Positions 26,438 through 35,540 of a stretch of 39,462 bases of DNA are shown one piece after another. Source of the DNA: Ferruginibacter sp. (GTDB lineage: Bacteria; Bacteroidota; Bacteroidia; Chitinophagales; Chitinophagaceae); assembly GCF_014377975.1 (NCBI RefSeq), contig NZ_JACMOO010000275.1:1-39462 (forward strand), in the 5' to 3' direction. The first letter of the stretch is position 1. Each line of letters begins with the position of its first letter. Below the pieces are notes generated by a model. That model searched no databases and was not told the origin of the DNA. It worked only from the letters and a program-made list of their open reading frames with translations. Both the position numbers and the translations under genes were made by a program.

Positions 26438-27889
26438 TTACAATCCGGCGCTTGCAAATGAAAAAGCCAACGCCGGATACGCAACGGTATGTTTTGACAA
26501 TTTTTTTGGCAGCTTCACATTTACCACGCCGTTGGCTATTATCCATTTTACTGTTTCGCCTGTTTGCAGCCACTTCATTTTAGTGCCTTTTGCAGGCAGG
26601 TTTGTTTTCCATTGAATGGTAGCAGGCATCACTGACTTTTCTTCCAAACATACCAATGCATATTTTACTTTACCTGTTTTATTTTTTGTAAAATAAATAT
26701 TATTTTCTTGATAGTAAGGAGTTGTTCGTGTGTTGTACAGTGCACTGCCATTCACTTTCACCCATTTGCCAATTTCTTTTAACCGCACAATGGCTGTATC
26801 AGGAAGTGTTCCGTCCGGCTTTGGTCCAATACCTAATAACAGGCTTCCTCCCTTGGCTACAACTTCAATTAAAGTATGAATAATTTTGGCAGAAGATTTA
26901 AACTGATCGTTGGGTACATAGCCCCAGTTATTGGCCAGCGTTAAACAACTTTCCCATGGATGATCCAGTTGGTTTTCAGGAATTTTTTGTTCGGGTGTTT
27001 GATAATTTTCGTAAGGGCCATGTACGGTACGGTCTACAATTAATAAACCCGGTTGTGCTGTTCTTGCCATGTCTGCAATGCGGGGCATATCAATGTCCTG
27101 GCTCCAATTTGGTATTGCTGCACCCCAGCTCCGTACTTCTTCATTTACGGTTTCCAACGGACGAACCCAGCCTCCGTCCAGCCATAAAATATCCATAGAA
27201 CCATAGTCATGCATCAGCTCGCTGATCTGGTTATAAGTAAACTCTTTAAATTTATTCCAGCGCCAGGGAAATTTACGGATATCATAATTCGTGTTTCTGT
27301 CTGGTGTAGCATATTTAGGCCACCAGTAATTTTCAGAATGCCAGTCGGGCTTGGAGAAATAAGCACCGATCATAAAATCATTTTTTCTGAATGCTTCAAA
27401 AACAAACTTGGCAACATTTGCTTTTGGGTTATTGGCGAAGGGCCCGCTGGATATTTTAAAATCGCTTTGTTTGGTATCAAACATATTGAAACCATCATGG
27501 TGTTTGGTAGTAAACACCACATATTTCATCCCTGCGTCTTTGCCGGCTTTGGCCCATTGATCCGGATCAAATTTTACAGGGTTAAAATCTTTTTTCAAAC
27601 CCCAGTACCAGTTTTTATAATCATTGTAATTAGAGCTGCTGTCCCGTTCAATCCAGTCTTCGTTACAGATTGACCATGATTCAATAATGCCCGGTACTGC
27701 ATATAATCCCCAGTGAATGATCATGCCGAATTTCTGATCCTGCCACTTGTCTAATTTTGCTTTTACGAGTTCATCTGTCGGCCACTCGTAGGTAGTGGAT
27801 TGGGGATGTACGTTTTGTTGTGCTTTTACTGACATGATAAATGGTAAAAAAACAACCATCAAAATTATGCACCGTATTTTTTGTTTCAT
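26438..27889 (-). CDS. GH29 alpha-L-fucosidase, exported
   Basis: A 483-residue protein from the ATG at 27889, chosen because it opens into a signal peptide (MKQKIRCIILMVVFLPFIMSVKAQ). A longer frame reaches 27979. The GH29 barrel shows KFGMIIHWGLYAVPG, YVVFTTKHHDGF, IGAYFSKPDWH, and the nucleophile D238 in MDILWLDGGWVRP. A C-terminal beta domain (about 380-483) ends the protein. It releases terminal alpha-L-fucose with retention of configuration. The acid/base residue is poorly conserved in this family and I cannot place it with confidence. It is the first gene of a minus-strand unit with the sugar permease and the GH3 enzyme. Confidence 0.92.
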   Translation of the reverse strand: MKQKIRCIILMVVFLPFIMSVKAQQNVHPQSTTYEWPTDELVKAKLDKWQDQKFGMIIHWGLYAVPGIIESWSICNEDWIERDSSSNYNDYKNWYWGLKKDFNPVKFDPDQWAKAGKDAGMKYVVFTTKHHDGFNMFDTKQSDFKISSGPFANNPKANVAKFVFEAFRKNDFMIGAYFSKPDWHSENYWWPKYATPDRNTNYDIRKFPWRWNKFKEFTYNQISELMHDYGSMDILWLDGGWVRPLETVNEEVRSWGAAIPNWSQDIDMPRIADMARTAQPGLLIVDRTVHGPYENYQTPEQKIPENQLDHPWESCLTLANNWGYVPNDQFKSSAKIIHTLIEVVAKGGSLLLGIGPKPDGTLPDTAIVRLKEIGKWVKVNGSALYNTRTTPYYQENNIYFTKNKTGKVKYALVCLEEKSVMPATIQWKTNLPAKGTKMKWLQTGETVKWIIANGVVNVKLPKKLSKHTVAYPALAFSFASAGL

Positions 27890-28593
27890 TTGAAGATGAT
27901 ATTGTAAAAAAAGAAAGTACCGGTAAAATGGAGCAAATTTTTTAATTACTGCTTCCGTGCAATCTAACAAATAGCGCAACAGTTTAAATGGCTACATCAA
28001 TTTATGCTCATCATTCATTAATATACTGCAACAACATCAACAATGGCAGTGGCAAAACGGGTATTTGGTACTTTTATAATAAGGCATGGGAATTATTCTG
28101 TTTTTATTTTTTTTGATAGAAGAAGGTGAAATAATGGAATCAAAATGAACAGACATATTTCAATCTGAAAAACTCCAGGAAATTGAGAACTAAGATCATG
28201 GGCAATATTTTTAAACGTTAATCCTGAAGCGCTTTTATTGTTTAAAATTACGTCGGCAACGACCGATAATCAAAGTCCATTACTTAAAATAAAAGCCATT
28301 ATTAATGTTCAAATCATGATGATTTTGTTGCTCTGCTAAACCTAACTTTTCTTCATACTATTTTTAAAAATAATACCGCCGGTAAAATTGAAATAATGAT
28401 ATCTCCATTGGTTGTTGTGAATGCATACAACAAATCACGCTTAAATATATTTTCGACAGGTCCCATATCCCCAACCAGCAAACAACCTGCTGTAACAAAA
28501 AGTATTGTGGCACTATAACCTGTTTCAAAAAAAAGAGAGATTGGCGTGAAGAGCTATCCTTCAGCATTTTAAATAATAAACCGGTATTTTTCA
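27890..28593. other. GH29-GH13 intergenic region with possible gene remnant
   Basis: 704 bp before the fucosidase gene. The half nearest the fucosidase has no coding-like frame and no perfect -7 box. The half near the GH13 gene includes the 66-codon open stretch described at 28353-28553. Confidence 0.4.
28353..28553 (-). pseudogene. Possible 3' remnant of a membrane-protein gene
   Basis: A 66-codon open stretch with no usable start near its 5' end. It reads like the end of a membrane protein: a hydrophobic segment (YSATILFVTAGCLLVG), a short polar loop (DMGPVENIFKRD) and a second hydrophobic segment (DIIISILPAVLFLKIV). An in-frame TAG stands directly upstream and no open frame links it to the GH13 gene. 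I do not recognise the family. It may be chance in AT-rich DNA. Confidence 0.25.
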
Positions 28594-29952
28594 CTACTTT
28601 TTGGTGTAAGTATACACCACATAACCCCAAGGCTCAATCATCCATTGGCGCCCGTTTAATATTTCTGTATTACCCATAAACACATTGTAAGGCTTTCCCC
28701 ATAATTTTTTATCTGTTACAGTTACCGCCTGTTGGGTTGCAGTAAGATTCAATATCACCAATACTTTATTGCCATTCTTTTCTCTTGTAAAAGCATACAA
28801 GGATTTGTCATCACCTGCATTTATTTTTTTAAACGAAGCATCGGCCGCAAGCGCCGGATTTATTTTACGGAGGTTCAGTAAGGTTTTATAAAAAGCCGCC
28901 CTTTGAAATTTATTAAAACTAATCGGGTCCTTTTCAAAAAACTCCAATGGTTTTAAAACGGGTTCTTCCTGACCACTGTAAATTAAAGGAACACTGTTTA
29001 CCATCGTTTGCGTAAACACCGCAAATGGTGCATGTGAAGCTCCGGGAAAAACGCCATAGTCTGCTTTGTTCCAACTATTTTCATCATGATTACTGGTAAA
29101 ATACATCTGTATCTCTTTAGCAGCAAATGCAGTGTCATCATAGGTTCTTACACTATCCAATGCAAAGGCCGGCCTTTCACCTGCAGCCACTTTTATCATC
29201 ATGTGAAACATATCCCAGGGATACACTGCATCAAATCCGTTCCTACTTAAATAAGGCCTGTCGCCTTCTGCCAGCATAAAAATAGCAGGGTTTATTTGCT
29301 TTAACTGTCCAATGCATTTACTCCAGAAAGATCCGGGCACGTTCCATGCAACATCACACCTAAAGCCATCAATGCCTGTTTTGCTGAGCCAGTATTTCAT
29401 GCAGGCAATCATGCTGTCCTGCATCACAGGATTTTTATAATCCAGTTGTCTTGTATCGGCCCAGTCTGCCGCCACTGCTGCATTGCCGTTGGCATCTTTC
29501 ACAAAAAAATCTGGTTGTTCTTTTAACCAGTGGTGATCGCCACCGGTATGGTTGGGCACCCAATCAATGATTACTTTCATCCCCTTTGTATGAATGGTTT
29601 TAACAAGTTGTTTCCAATCCCTGAGGGTTCCAAATTCAGGGTTGATGGAAGTATAATCAGATACGGCATAATAGCTGCCCAGCGTTCCTTTTCTATCTAC
29701 TTTACTGATAGGATTCAGCGGCATAAACCACAACGTTTGCACCCCCATATTCTTCAGCCGGTTCAGGTGTTTTGCAAATGCGTTGAAAGTTCCTTCCGGT
29801 GTGTATTGCCGCACGTTTACTTCATAAATATTTCCCTGCATGATCCAGGCAGGATGGTTCGTTTTAGAAGTTTTAGTGGTTGTTTTTTGCTGACCGTTGC
29901 CAACAACAAACAATAATAATTGCAGTACAAAAAAACAAGAAATATTTTTCAT
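28594..29952 (-). CDS. GH13 alpha-amylase family enzyme, exported
   Basis: A 452-residue protein from the ATG at 29952, which gives the signal peptide MKNISCFFVLQLLLFVVGNGQ; a start three codons earlier (29961) is possible. The (beta/alpha)8 barrel has all four conserved GH13 regions: DWVPNHTGG (about 130), GFRCDVAWNVPG with nucleophile D200, FMLAEGD with acid/base E229, and FTSNHDENSW with D290. A C-terminal beta domain (about 375-452) ends in VVYTYTKK. It should cleave or transfer alpha-glucosidic bonds of starch, glycogen or maltodextrins in the periplasm. It is set apart from the fucosidase unit by 704 bp and may be transcribed alone. Confidence 0.92.
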   Translation of the reverse strand: MKNISCFFVLQLLLFVVGNGQQKTTTKTSKTNHPAWIMQGNIYEVNVRQYTPEGTFNAFAKHLNRLKNMGVQTLWFMPLNPISKVDRKGTLGSYYAVSDYTSINPEFGTLRDWKQLVKTIHTKGMKVIIDWVPNHTGGDHHWLKEQPDFFVKDANGNAAVAADWADTRQLDYKNPVMQDSMIACMKYWLSKTGIDGFRCDVAWNVPGSFWSKCIGQLKQINPAIFMLAEGDRPYLSRNGFDAVYPWDMFHMMIKVAAGERPAFALDSVRTYDDTAFAAKEIQMYFTSNHDENSWNKADYGVFPGASHAPFAVFTQTMVNSVPLIYSGQEEPVLKPLEFFEKDPISFNKFQRAAFYKTLLNLRKINPALAADASFKKINAGDDKSLYAFTREKNGNKVLVILNLTATQQAVTVTDKKLWGKPYNVFMGNTEILNGRQWMIEPWGYVVYTYTKK

Positions 29953-30052
29953 GCGAAGCAAGTTTTAATTAAGCAACTAAGTTATAGATTTTGAAGATAG
30001 AAGTAGTAAATAACCGATGCTAAAGCCCGAAAAGGATAATCAATTCTTTTTT

Positions 30053-30072
30053 CACGGCCCTGAAGGGCCGTG
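30053..30072. repeat. GC-rich palindrome next to the tandem repeat
   Basis: CACGGCCC (30053-30060), loop TGAA, GGGCCGTG (30065-30072). It stands out in AT-rich DNA. The T-run lies on the left (30046-30052), the wrong side for a plus-strand terminator, and no T-run follows on the minus strand. The right arm overlaps the first copy of the 13-bp repeat. Confidence 0.75.
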
Positions 30073-30147
30073 CAATTCATCCGTGCAATTCATCCGTGCA
30101 ATTCATCCGTGCAATTCATCCGTGCAATTTATCCCTGCAATTCATCC
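30070..30147. repeat. Six tandem copies of a 13-bp unit
   Basis: GTGCAATTCATCC occurs at 30070, 30083, 30096 and 30109 as exact copies, followed by two variants at 30122 (one change, TTTATCC) and 30135 (first base C). The unit is not a multiple of three. It lies about 100 bp upstream of the kinase start, between the divergent GH13 and kinase genes. Confidence 0.9.
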
Positions 30148-30196
30148 CCTCATTTAAATTATAAACCTTATCTTAATCACGTTGGCCTTCGGACCT

Positions 30197-30225
30197 TTGC
30201 TGTTGCTATTAACTTTATATCTTTA
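30197..30225 (+). promoter_or_regulatory. Candidate promoter of the histidine kinase
   Basis: TTG (30197-30199), 18 bp, then TATCTTTA (30218-30225), a 5/6 match to the six fixed bases of TAnnTTTG. It ends 21 bp before the GTG at 30247, so transcription would start downstream of the tandem repeats. Confidence 0.3.
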
Positions 30226-30246
30226 ATCTACAAACAAACATCCTCC

Positions 30247-31641
30247 GTGATTTTTAAACGCTTTTTTATTGGACTGCTTTGGCGCATTGTGTTGATCATT
30301 ATTTTATCGACGGCATTGGCATATTGCCTGGTGCAAATATACCTTGCAAATACCGACGCCATTTATTGGCTCATTGCTGTATTATTATTTGGTGTAATCT
30401 TTTACCGTGGTGTAAACCTGTTTTATTATACCAATGCTACCAACCGTAAACTGACCCGTTTTTTTGACTCCATCCAGTATGATGATTTCAGCATAAAATT
30501 TTCTTCCGATAATACTTTTGGAAAAAGCTTCCAGGGCCTTAACAAACAGTTTAATAAAGTACTGGAAGCCTTTCGTAAAATAAGGGCAGAAAATGAAGCC
30601 AGTCTGCATCTTGTAAATACAATTATACAAAATGTGCAAACAGGGTTGCTGTTGTACGATCAGTATGGGCGCATAGAACTCAGCAACAGTGCGGCCTGCA
30701 AGTTACTCGGGTTTTACCGGCTCAAAAATATTACAGAATTAAAAGCAAATCATCTTGAATTGGCAGATAAATTAATGGTTACAGAGGAAAAACATTTTTT
30801 GTACCAGGGGCTTAATGGTATCCAGTTGTCTGTAAATATTGTTGCCATCCGGCTGGGCGGACAAATTAAAAACCTTGTTTCTTTACAAAACATACAGTCG
30901 GAAATGCAGCAAAAAGAAGTAGAAGCATGGCAAAATTTAACCCGTGTACTACGCCATGAGATCATGAATTCTCTCACCCCTATTTTATCATTGATTGGCA
31001 CCATGAAACATATTGTGGATACAGAATTACCCGCCACAGCAAATGACAATGGAGCAAAGGGAGATTTACAGGAAGCCCTGCAAACACTTGAAACCAGGGG
31101 CATTGGAATGATTAATTTTGTAGATGGATACCGCAGCTTTACCAGCATTCCGGCACCTTCGTTTGCTGAAGTAAATATGGAACCGCTGATTCTACAAATC
31201 ATGAATTTATTACAACCTGAAATGGTAGTTGCCAATATTTTCTTAACAGTAGAAAACAAAGCAGTTGATCAACTTATACAGGCAGATGCTGAGCAGCTTT
31301 CAATGGTACTGATTAACTTGGTAAAGAATGCAAAAGAAGCGCTGGAACACACTGTAAACGGAACCATTGATATAAAAAGCTTTGCGCAAAATCAATTTCT
31401 GTTTATAGAAATAACAGATAATGGACCCGGTATAGAACCCGAAGCACTGGAAGATATTTTTATTCCCTTTTTCACCACCAAAGAAAATGGCTCAGGTATT
31501 GGCCTTAGTTTATCGCGGCAAATTGTACAACAGCATGGTGGTACCATAAAAGTTTTTTCTAAGCCCGGCAAAGGCAGCAGGTTTGTGGTACAATTAAAAA
31601 TTAAAGTAGTACCTAATACAACAGCAAATGCTTACGTGTAA
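30247..31641 (+). CDS. NtrY-like membrane sensor histidine kinase
   Basis: A 464-residue kinase from GTG 30247. The open frame continues upstream to 30070 only by running through the 13-bp repeats, and no ATG exists before the PAS region. Two membrane helices (about 8-30 and 38-57) enclose a very short external loop. A linker and PAS domain follow (about 115-215; TIIQNVQTGLLLYDQYGRIELSN). Next are the HisKA helix with phospho-acceptor H237 in LRHEIMNSLTPI, and the ATPase domain with N box NLVKNAKEAL, DNGPGI, and FFTTKENGSGIGLSL. The HEIMNSLTPI form is typical of NtrY-like kinases that pair with sigma-54 response regulators. No response regulator is in the window, so it is an orphan here. Confidence 0.9.
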   Translation: MIFKRFFIGLLWRIVLIIILSTALAYCLVQIYLANTDAIYWLIAVLLFGVIFYRGVNLFYYTNATNRKLTRFFDSIQYDDFSIKFSSDNTFGKSFQGLNKQFNKVLEAFRKIRAENEASLHLVNTIIQNVQTGLLLYDQYGRIELSNSAACKLLGFYRLKNITELKANHLELADKLMVTEEKHFLYQGLNGIQLSVNIVAIRLGGQIKNLVSLQNIQSEMQQKEVEAWQNLTRVLRHEIMNSLTPILSLIGTMKHIVDTELPATANDNGAKGDLQEALQTLETRGIGMINFVDGYRSFTSIPAPSFAEVNMEPLILQIMNLLQPEMVVANIFLTVENKAVDQLIQADAEQLSMVLINLVKNAKEALEHTVNGTIDIKSFAQNQFLFIEITDNGPGIEPEALEDIFIPFFTTKENGSGIGLSLSRQIVQQHGGTIKVFSKPGKGSRFVVQLKIKVVPNTTANAYV

Positions 31642-31748
31642 AGGCCGGGAAACTGGTAAAAATTTGGACTAAAAATAACCTGAGACCCTTCACCTCATTT
31701 GCTAAAAATAAAAATCCTGTAAATGCATCTTCAAAATTATTAAGACAA

Positions 31749-31773
31749 TAAAAAGCTCCGGTTAAAACCGAAG
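31749..31773 (-). terminator. Intrinsic terminator of the DUF4397-like gene
   Basis: GCTCCGGTT (31754-31762) pairs with AACCGAAGC (31765-31773) with one mismatch. On the minus strand the stem is followed by TTTTTATTG. It is 25 bp past the stop at 31798. Confidence 0.7.
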
Positions 31774-31797
31774 CCTTGTATAAAATATAAGTATTGT

Positions 31798-32499
31798 TTA
31801 TGGTGTTATGGTACCATTCGTGATGTACTTTATCTTAACAGATTTTGTTGAATCTGCTGCGTTAGGGATACCCGTTAGCAGTATGGTATATGCCTTCGAT
31901 TCTTCTACAGCAATAGAACGGGATGCGGAAATACTGTCACCGCTGTTTACTCCCACATTAATATTACCTGCATTCACTTTTGTAAAACCAGATACAGTTC
32001 CAAAACCCGCAGTGGTATTAACTATATTGCTTCCATTGGATGAAATGATAACCAACGGCGAAACAGTAGAATCCGGTATTGCATTAATATACCTTACAAA
32101 AGCCTGACCTGTTGAAATAGTTAGTTTATTTAAAGAGTCATTTGCAATTACATTGCGGTAACTGCCATTTTTACCAATTGTAAAAAGAGAGTAATACATA
32201 CTATCTGCAAAAACCTTGGTACTTAAAGCTAATGTTGTACCGGTGTTTGCGTCAATTGATTTTACATCTCTTGAACCAATATATATCGGTAGATACCCCC
32301 CGGTAAAACTTGTATAACCCAAGGGAGTATTGGTTAACCTATTTCCTGAAAGTGTGATAAAAACAGCATCTTTATCAGTAATAAGATTAAAAGCCATCAG
32401 GCTTGCAGAAGGGGTGGTAATGATATTGTTTTTTTTACATGCTGAAAATACAATTGCCAGCAATAAAATCACGCTTGAATAACTTATTAATTTTTTCAT
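31798..32499 (-). CDS. DUF4397-like lipoprotein
   Basis: A 233-residue lipoprotein: MKKLISYSSVILLLAIVFSAC carries a lipobox (FSAC) with Cys at residue 21. The mature part is rich in Ser, Thr, Asn and beta strands and has two similar halves (LMAFNLITDKDAVFITLSG near 34 and FVRYINAIPDSTVSPLVIIS near 135). This fits DUF4397 domains, beta-sandwich modules of unknown function common in Bacteroidota lipoproteins. It probably sits in the outer membrane. It has its own terminator and is separated by about 150 bp from the oxidoreductase gene upstream. Confidence 0.7.
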   Translation of the reverse strand: MKKLISYSSVILLLAIVFSACKKNNIITTPSASLMAFNLITDKDAVFITLSGNRLTNTPLGYTSFTGGYLPIYIGSRDVKSIDANTGTTLALSTKVFADSMYYSLFTIGKNGSYRNVIANDSLNKLTISTGQAFVRYINAIPDSTVSPLVIISSNGSNIVNTTAGFGTVSGFTKVNAGNINVGVNSGDSISASRSIAVEESKAYTILLTGIPNAADSTKSVKIKYITNGTITP

Positions 32500-32650
32500 A
32501 ATTACAATATTTTATTAAATTTATAATCAGAAAAAACAATGCCGGTAATAGGTTTTATATTTTTGTTTGCTTTCTTTTAACAGGTTATTTTATTTTTGTA
32601 AACGTAGTTTACTGATTTTTTAACTGCTTTTTTTAACAAATCTTTTAATA

Positions 32651-35470
32651 CTATATGGCTTCATCCACCAGGTATAATACAGATTCATAATTTTTCTTTA
32701 CAGCATCCGACATCGCCATTTCGCAGGTTTTGGTTGAGGAGTAATAACCATCAAATTCCTGCGCCATCACTTCATTTGCTTCAGGCCTGGTAGCGGCGGC
32801 GGGTATTTCCGGGAATAAAAATCCACGGTCGCCTGCCATGCCACAGCAACCCGTGTTTTTGGGCACAAGTACTTCTGCTGCAAAATGCTTGGCAAGATGT
32901 ATAAATTTATGCGTTGTATTCATTTTTTCCAGGGAACAAACGGGGTGCAATACAATCCTGTTTTTTTTATGTTTTACATTCGCTGTCAGCATTATTTTGT
33001 CATACAAAAAGTCAACACTATCAAGGATTGTCAGCTGGTCAAATTTTTGTTTATTTTTTTCTGTAAGTATAGGTCGTAAATGGTGCAAAGTATACGCACA
33101 GGAACTTACATCAATCACAATAGTAAAATTACCGCCATTACTGCTTTTCCATAAATTTTCTACAATCGAATTAGCTGTGAAACCTGCTGCATCTTTAAAT
33201 CCTTTTGACGAAAAAATCTGGCTGCAGCAACTGCCGTTAACATTGTCCAATACTTTTACCTCCAGTCCAGATTTGTTGCAAATACTTATAAAGGTTTGCA
33301 GTATGTTTTTTTTCTTTCCTTCATAGGTACCCAACATCCTTGAAATGCATGCAGGAAAATATACAATTGTATTTTTAGAGTTAGTTACAGCATTGTTGTT
33401 TTTTAAAATGGCAAGATGAGGAGGGTTATTAATTTGTGCTGACCATAATGGAATGGCAGAAATCATTTTCTTTAAGCCGCCGGTTAATTTTGTCATAGTA
33501 TTTTTACCGAACAATTTATTTATCCCAACGCCCATTTTTAATGCAACCCTTACTACCTGCTCCGTTAATTTAAAATGCTTTGCAATAAACAATGTAAACT
33601 TATTCGCTTTTGCGCTATGATTTTCCCTTCTCAAACGTTTTACCAGGTCGCCGGTATTAATATCTACCGGGCAGGCCGTTGCGCACAAACCATCTACGGC
33701 GCAGGTATCCAGCACATCATATTTTGATTGGCTTAACAGCAATTCATACTTGGCAGTTTCGCCTTCTAACTGTAGCTTCTTTAATGCTCTCCTGATTACA
33801 ATTCTGCGTCTGGGCGTAGTAGTTATATTGCGGCTCGGACATATGTGTTCGCAGTAACCACACTCAATACATTTATCTACTTCTTCTTCTACCGGCGGTA
33901 ATTGTTTCAAATTTTTAAGGTGTACATTTTTATCTTCATTAATGATCACACCAGGGTTTAATAATAAGTGCGGATCAATCGCCTGCTTAATCTTTTTCAT
34001 TATGGTATAAGCTTCGCTTCCCCACTCTGTTTCAACAAAAGGAGCCATGTTTCTGCCGGTACCATGTTCTGCTTTTAAAGACCCGTCATACTTTTTCACC
34101 ACCAGATTAATTACTTCCCGCATAAACAAATCATACCGCTTAATCTGCTGTGGTGTATCAAAAGATTGCGTGATAACAAAATGAATATTGCCGTCTTTGG
34201 CATGGCCAAAAATGATGGCATTGGTATACTCGTATCGTTTAAACAATTTCTGAAGATCAGCAATGGCATAGCCTAATTTTTCGACGGGAAACACAATATC
34301 TTCCAATATTACAGTGGTACCACTTGCCCGTACTGCACCCACCGCAGGAAAAAGTCCTTTTCTTACTTTCCATAAAAAATCCCGCTCTGCCGTATCACTT
34401 GTAAATACCGGTGCATTGTATAAAGAAAGTGTTGCTGTTGATAACAGGAATGTACTAACCCTTTCTTCCAGAACTGTCCAGCTATTTTCCTGGAATTCGA
34501 TCAATAAAGCAGCCGCAGTATCAGGCAATGATTTTACAATAGCTGGCATACCAGACAAATTTTCTACTGCACGCAGCGAAGCCCTATCCATTAGTTCAAC
34601 CATGGATGCGCCTGCATTGTTAAGCGGCATAATGGCCTCGCAGGCCGCACCAATAGTAGGAAAATACAATAGTGCAGTTGATTTAAAAGGATAGTCGGGC
34701 ACCGTCTGTAATAAAGCTTCTGCAATAAAAGCAAGTGTACCTTCTGCACCAATCAACAGGTGCGCCAGAATATCCAGCGGATGTTCATGATCAATAAATG
34801 CATTTAAAGAATAGCCTACCGTATTTTTTGTCTGGTATTTTATCCGGATCTTTTTATACAATGGTTCGTTCTGATGCACTTCACTTTTTATATCCAGCAG
34901 GCTATCGACTAATGGAGCACATTCTTTTTCGAAACGATCATAATCCAGTTGATTTTCGGTGTTGAAAATTTTACCATCGGGTAAAATAAACCGTATAAAT
35001 TTTGTGGTGTGATAAGAATTTAATTTTACGCCGCAACACATACCGCTGGCATTGTTGGAAAGAATTCCCCCCATCATTGCGGCACTGATGCTGGATGGAT
35101 CGGGACCAATTTTTTTATTGTATTTTTTTAAGTAAGTATTTACCATGGCACCAGTAATACCCGGTTGCACCCGCACTGAATCGCCATTGTCTTCTACTTT
35201 TATTTTATTCCAATGCTGGCTAAGGTCAACCAAAATACCATCTGTAACAGATTGACCCGAAAGGCTGGTGCCACCGGTTCGAAAGACAAGCGGAATGGTA
35301 TGTTGCTGCGAAAATTGAAATAACAAAATGATCTCTTCTTCCGTTACCGGCTGCACAACGGCTTTTGGTAACAGGTGATAAAAACCTGCATCTGCTGCAA
35401 AAGATACAAGATCAATATATCTGGCTTTAATGCGGTTTTCGGGAATAATTTTTTTTAGTAATTCAATCAT
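32651..35470 (-). CDS. Fused FAD-linked oxidase / [4Fe-4S] oxidoreductase (D-lactate or glycolate dehydrogenase type)
   Basis: A 939-residue fusion. Residues about 35-215 are a PCMH-type FAD domain (FRTGGTSLSGQ at 63-73, IGPDPSSISAAMMGGILSNNASGM). The FAD-oxidase C-terminal domain follows (about 260-510; GHAKDGNIHFVI, AEHGTGRN). Next are two ferredoxin-like clusters, CIECGYCEHICP (534-545) and CAVDGLCATACP (590-601). Two CCG-type domains come last, with NGSCCSQ (745-751) and NTGCCGMAGDRG near 890. This joins in one chain what E. coli splits into GlcD and GlcF. Such enzymes oxidise D-2-hydroxy acids and pass electrons to quinone or cytochrome. The substrate is probably D-lactate, glycolate or D-2-hydroxyglutarate and is not decided by sequence. 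It follows the SDR gene by 70 bp. Confidence 0.9.
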   Translation of the reverse strand: MIELLKKIIPENRIKARYIDLVSFAADAGFYHLLPKAVVQPVTEEEIILLFQFSQQHTIPLVFRTGGTSLSGQSVTDGILVDLSQHWNKIKVEDNGDSVRVQPGITGAMVNTYLKKYNKKIGPDPSSISAAMMGGILSNNASGMCCGVKLNSYHTTKFIRFILPDGKIFNTENQLDYDRFEKECAPLVDSLLDIKSEVHQNEPLYKKIRIKYQTKNTVGYSLNAFIDHEHPLDILAHLLIGAEGTLAFIAEALLQTVPDYPFKSTALLYFPTIGAACEAIMPLNNAGASMVELMDRASLRAVENLSGMPAIVKSLPDTAAALLIEFQENSWTVLEERVSTFLLSTATLSLYNAPVFTSDTAERDFLWKVRKGLFPAVGAVRASGTTVILEDIVFPVEKLGYAIADLQKLFKRYEYTNAIIFGHAKDGNIHFVITQSFDTPQQIKRYDLFMREVINLVVKKYDGSLKAEHGTGRNMAPFVETEWGSEAYTIMKKIKQAIDPHLLLNPGVIINEDKNVHLKNLKQLPPVEEEVDKCIECGYCEHICPSRNITTTPRRRIVIRRALKKLQLEGETAKYELLLSQSKYDVLDTCAVDGLCATACPVDINTGDLVKRLRRENHSAKANKFTLFIAKHFKLTEQVVRVALKMGVGINKLFGKNTMTKLTGGLKKMISAIPLWSAQINNPPHLAILKNNNAVTNSKNTIVYFPACISRMLGTYEGKKKNILQTFISICNKSGLEVKVLDNVNGSCCSQIFSSKGFKDAAGFTANSIVENLWKSSNGGNFTIVIDVSSCAYTLHHLRPILTEKNKQKFDQLTILDSVDFLYDKIMLTANVKHKKNRIVLHPVCSLEKMNTTHKFIHLAKHFAAEVLVPKNTGCCGMAGDRGFLFPEIPAAATRPEANEVMAQEFDGYYSSTKTCEMAMSDAVKKNYESVLYLVDEAI

Positions 35471-35486
35471 TTTCCTGCGCTCGGTT

Positions 35487-35515
35487 TAAAGGTAAGATAG
35501 GCTTGTATCTATCAA
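35487..35515 (-). promoter_or_regulatory. Candidate promoter of the FAD/Fe-S oxidoreductase
   Basis: On the minus strand, TTG (complement of 35513-35515), 18 bp, then TACCTTTA (complement of 35487-35494), a near match to TAnnTTTG. Its end is 16 bp before the ATG at 35470. Confidence 0.3.
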
Positions 35516-35540
35516 CTTATATTTTTGTAAAAAAGCTATT

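Noticed and set aside
30053-30072. GC-rich palindrome as an intrinsic terminator
   Set aside because: The T-run is upstream of the stem for the plus strand and appears as A residues after the stem on the minus strand, so neither direction fits a terminator.
30070-30147. Tandem repeats as a CRISPR array
   Set aside because: The 13-bp units are contiguous with no spacers and there are no cas genes.
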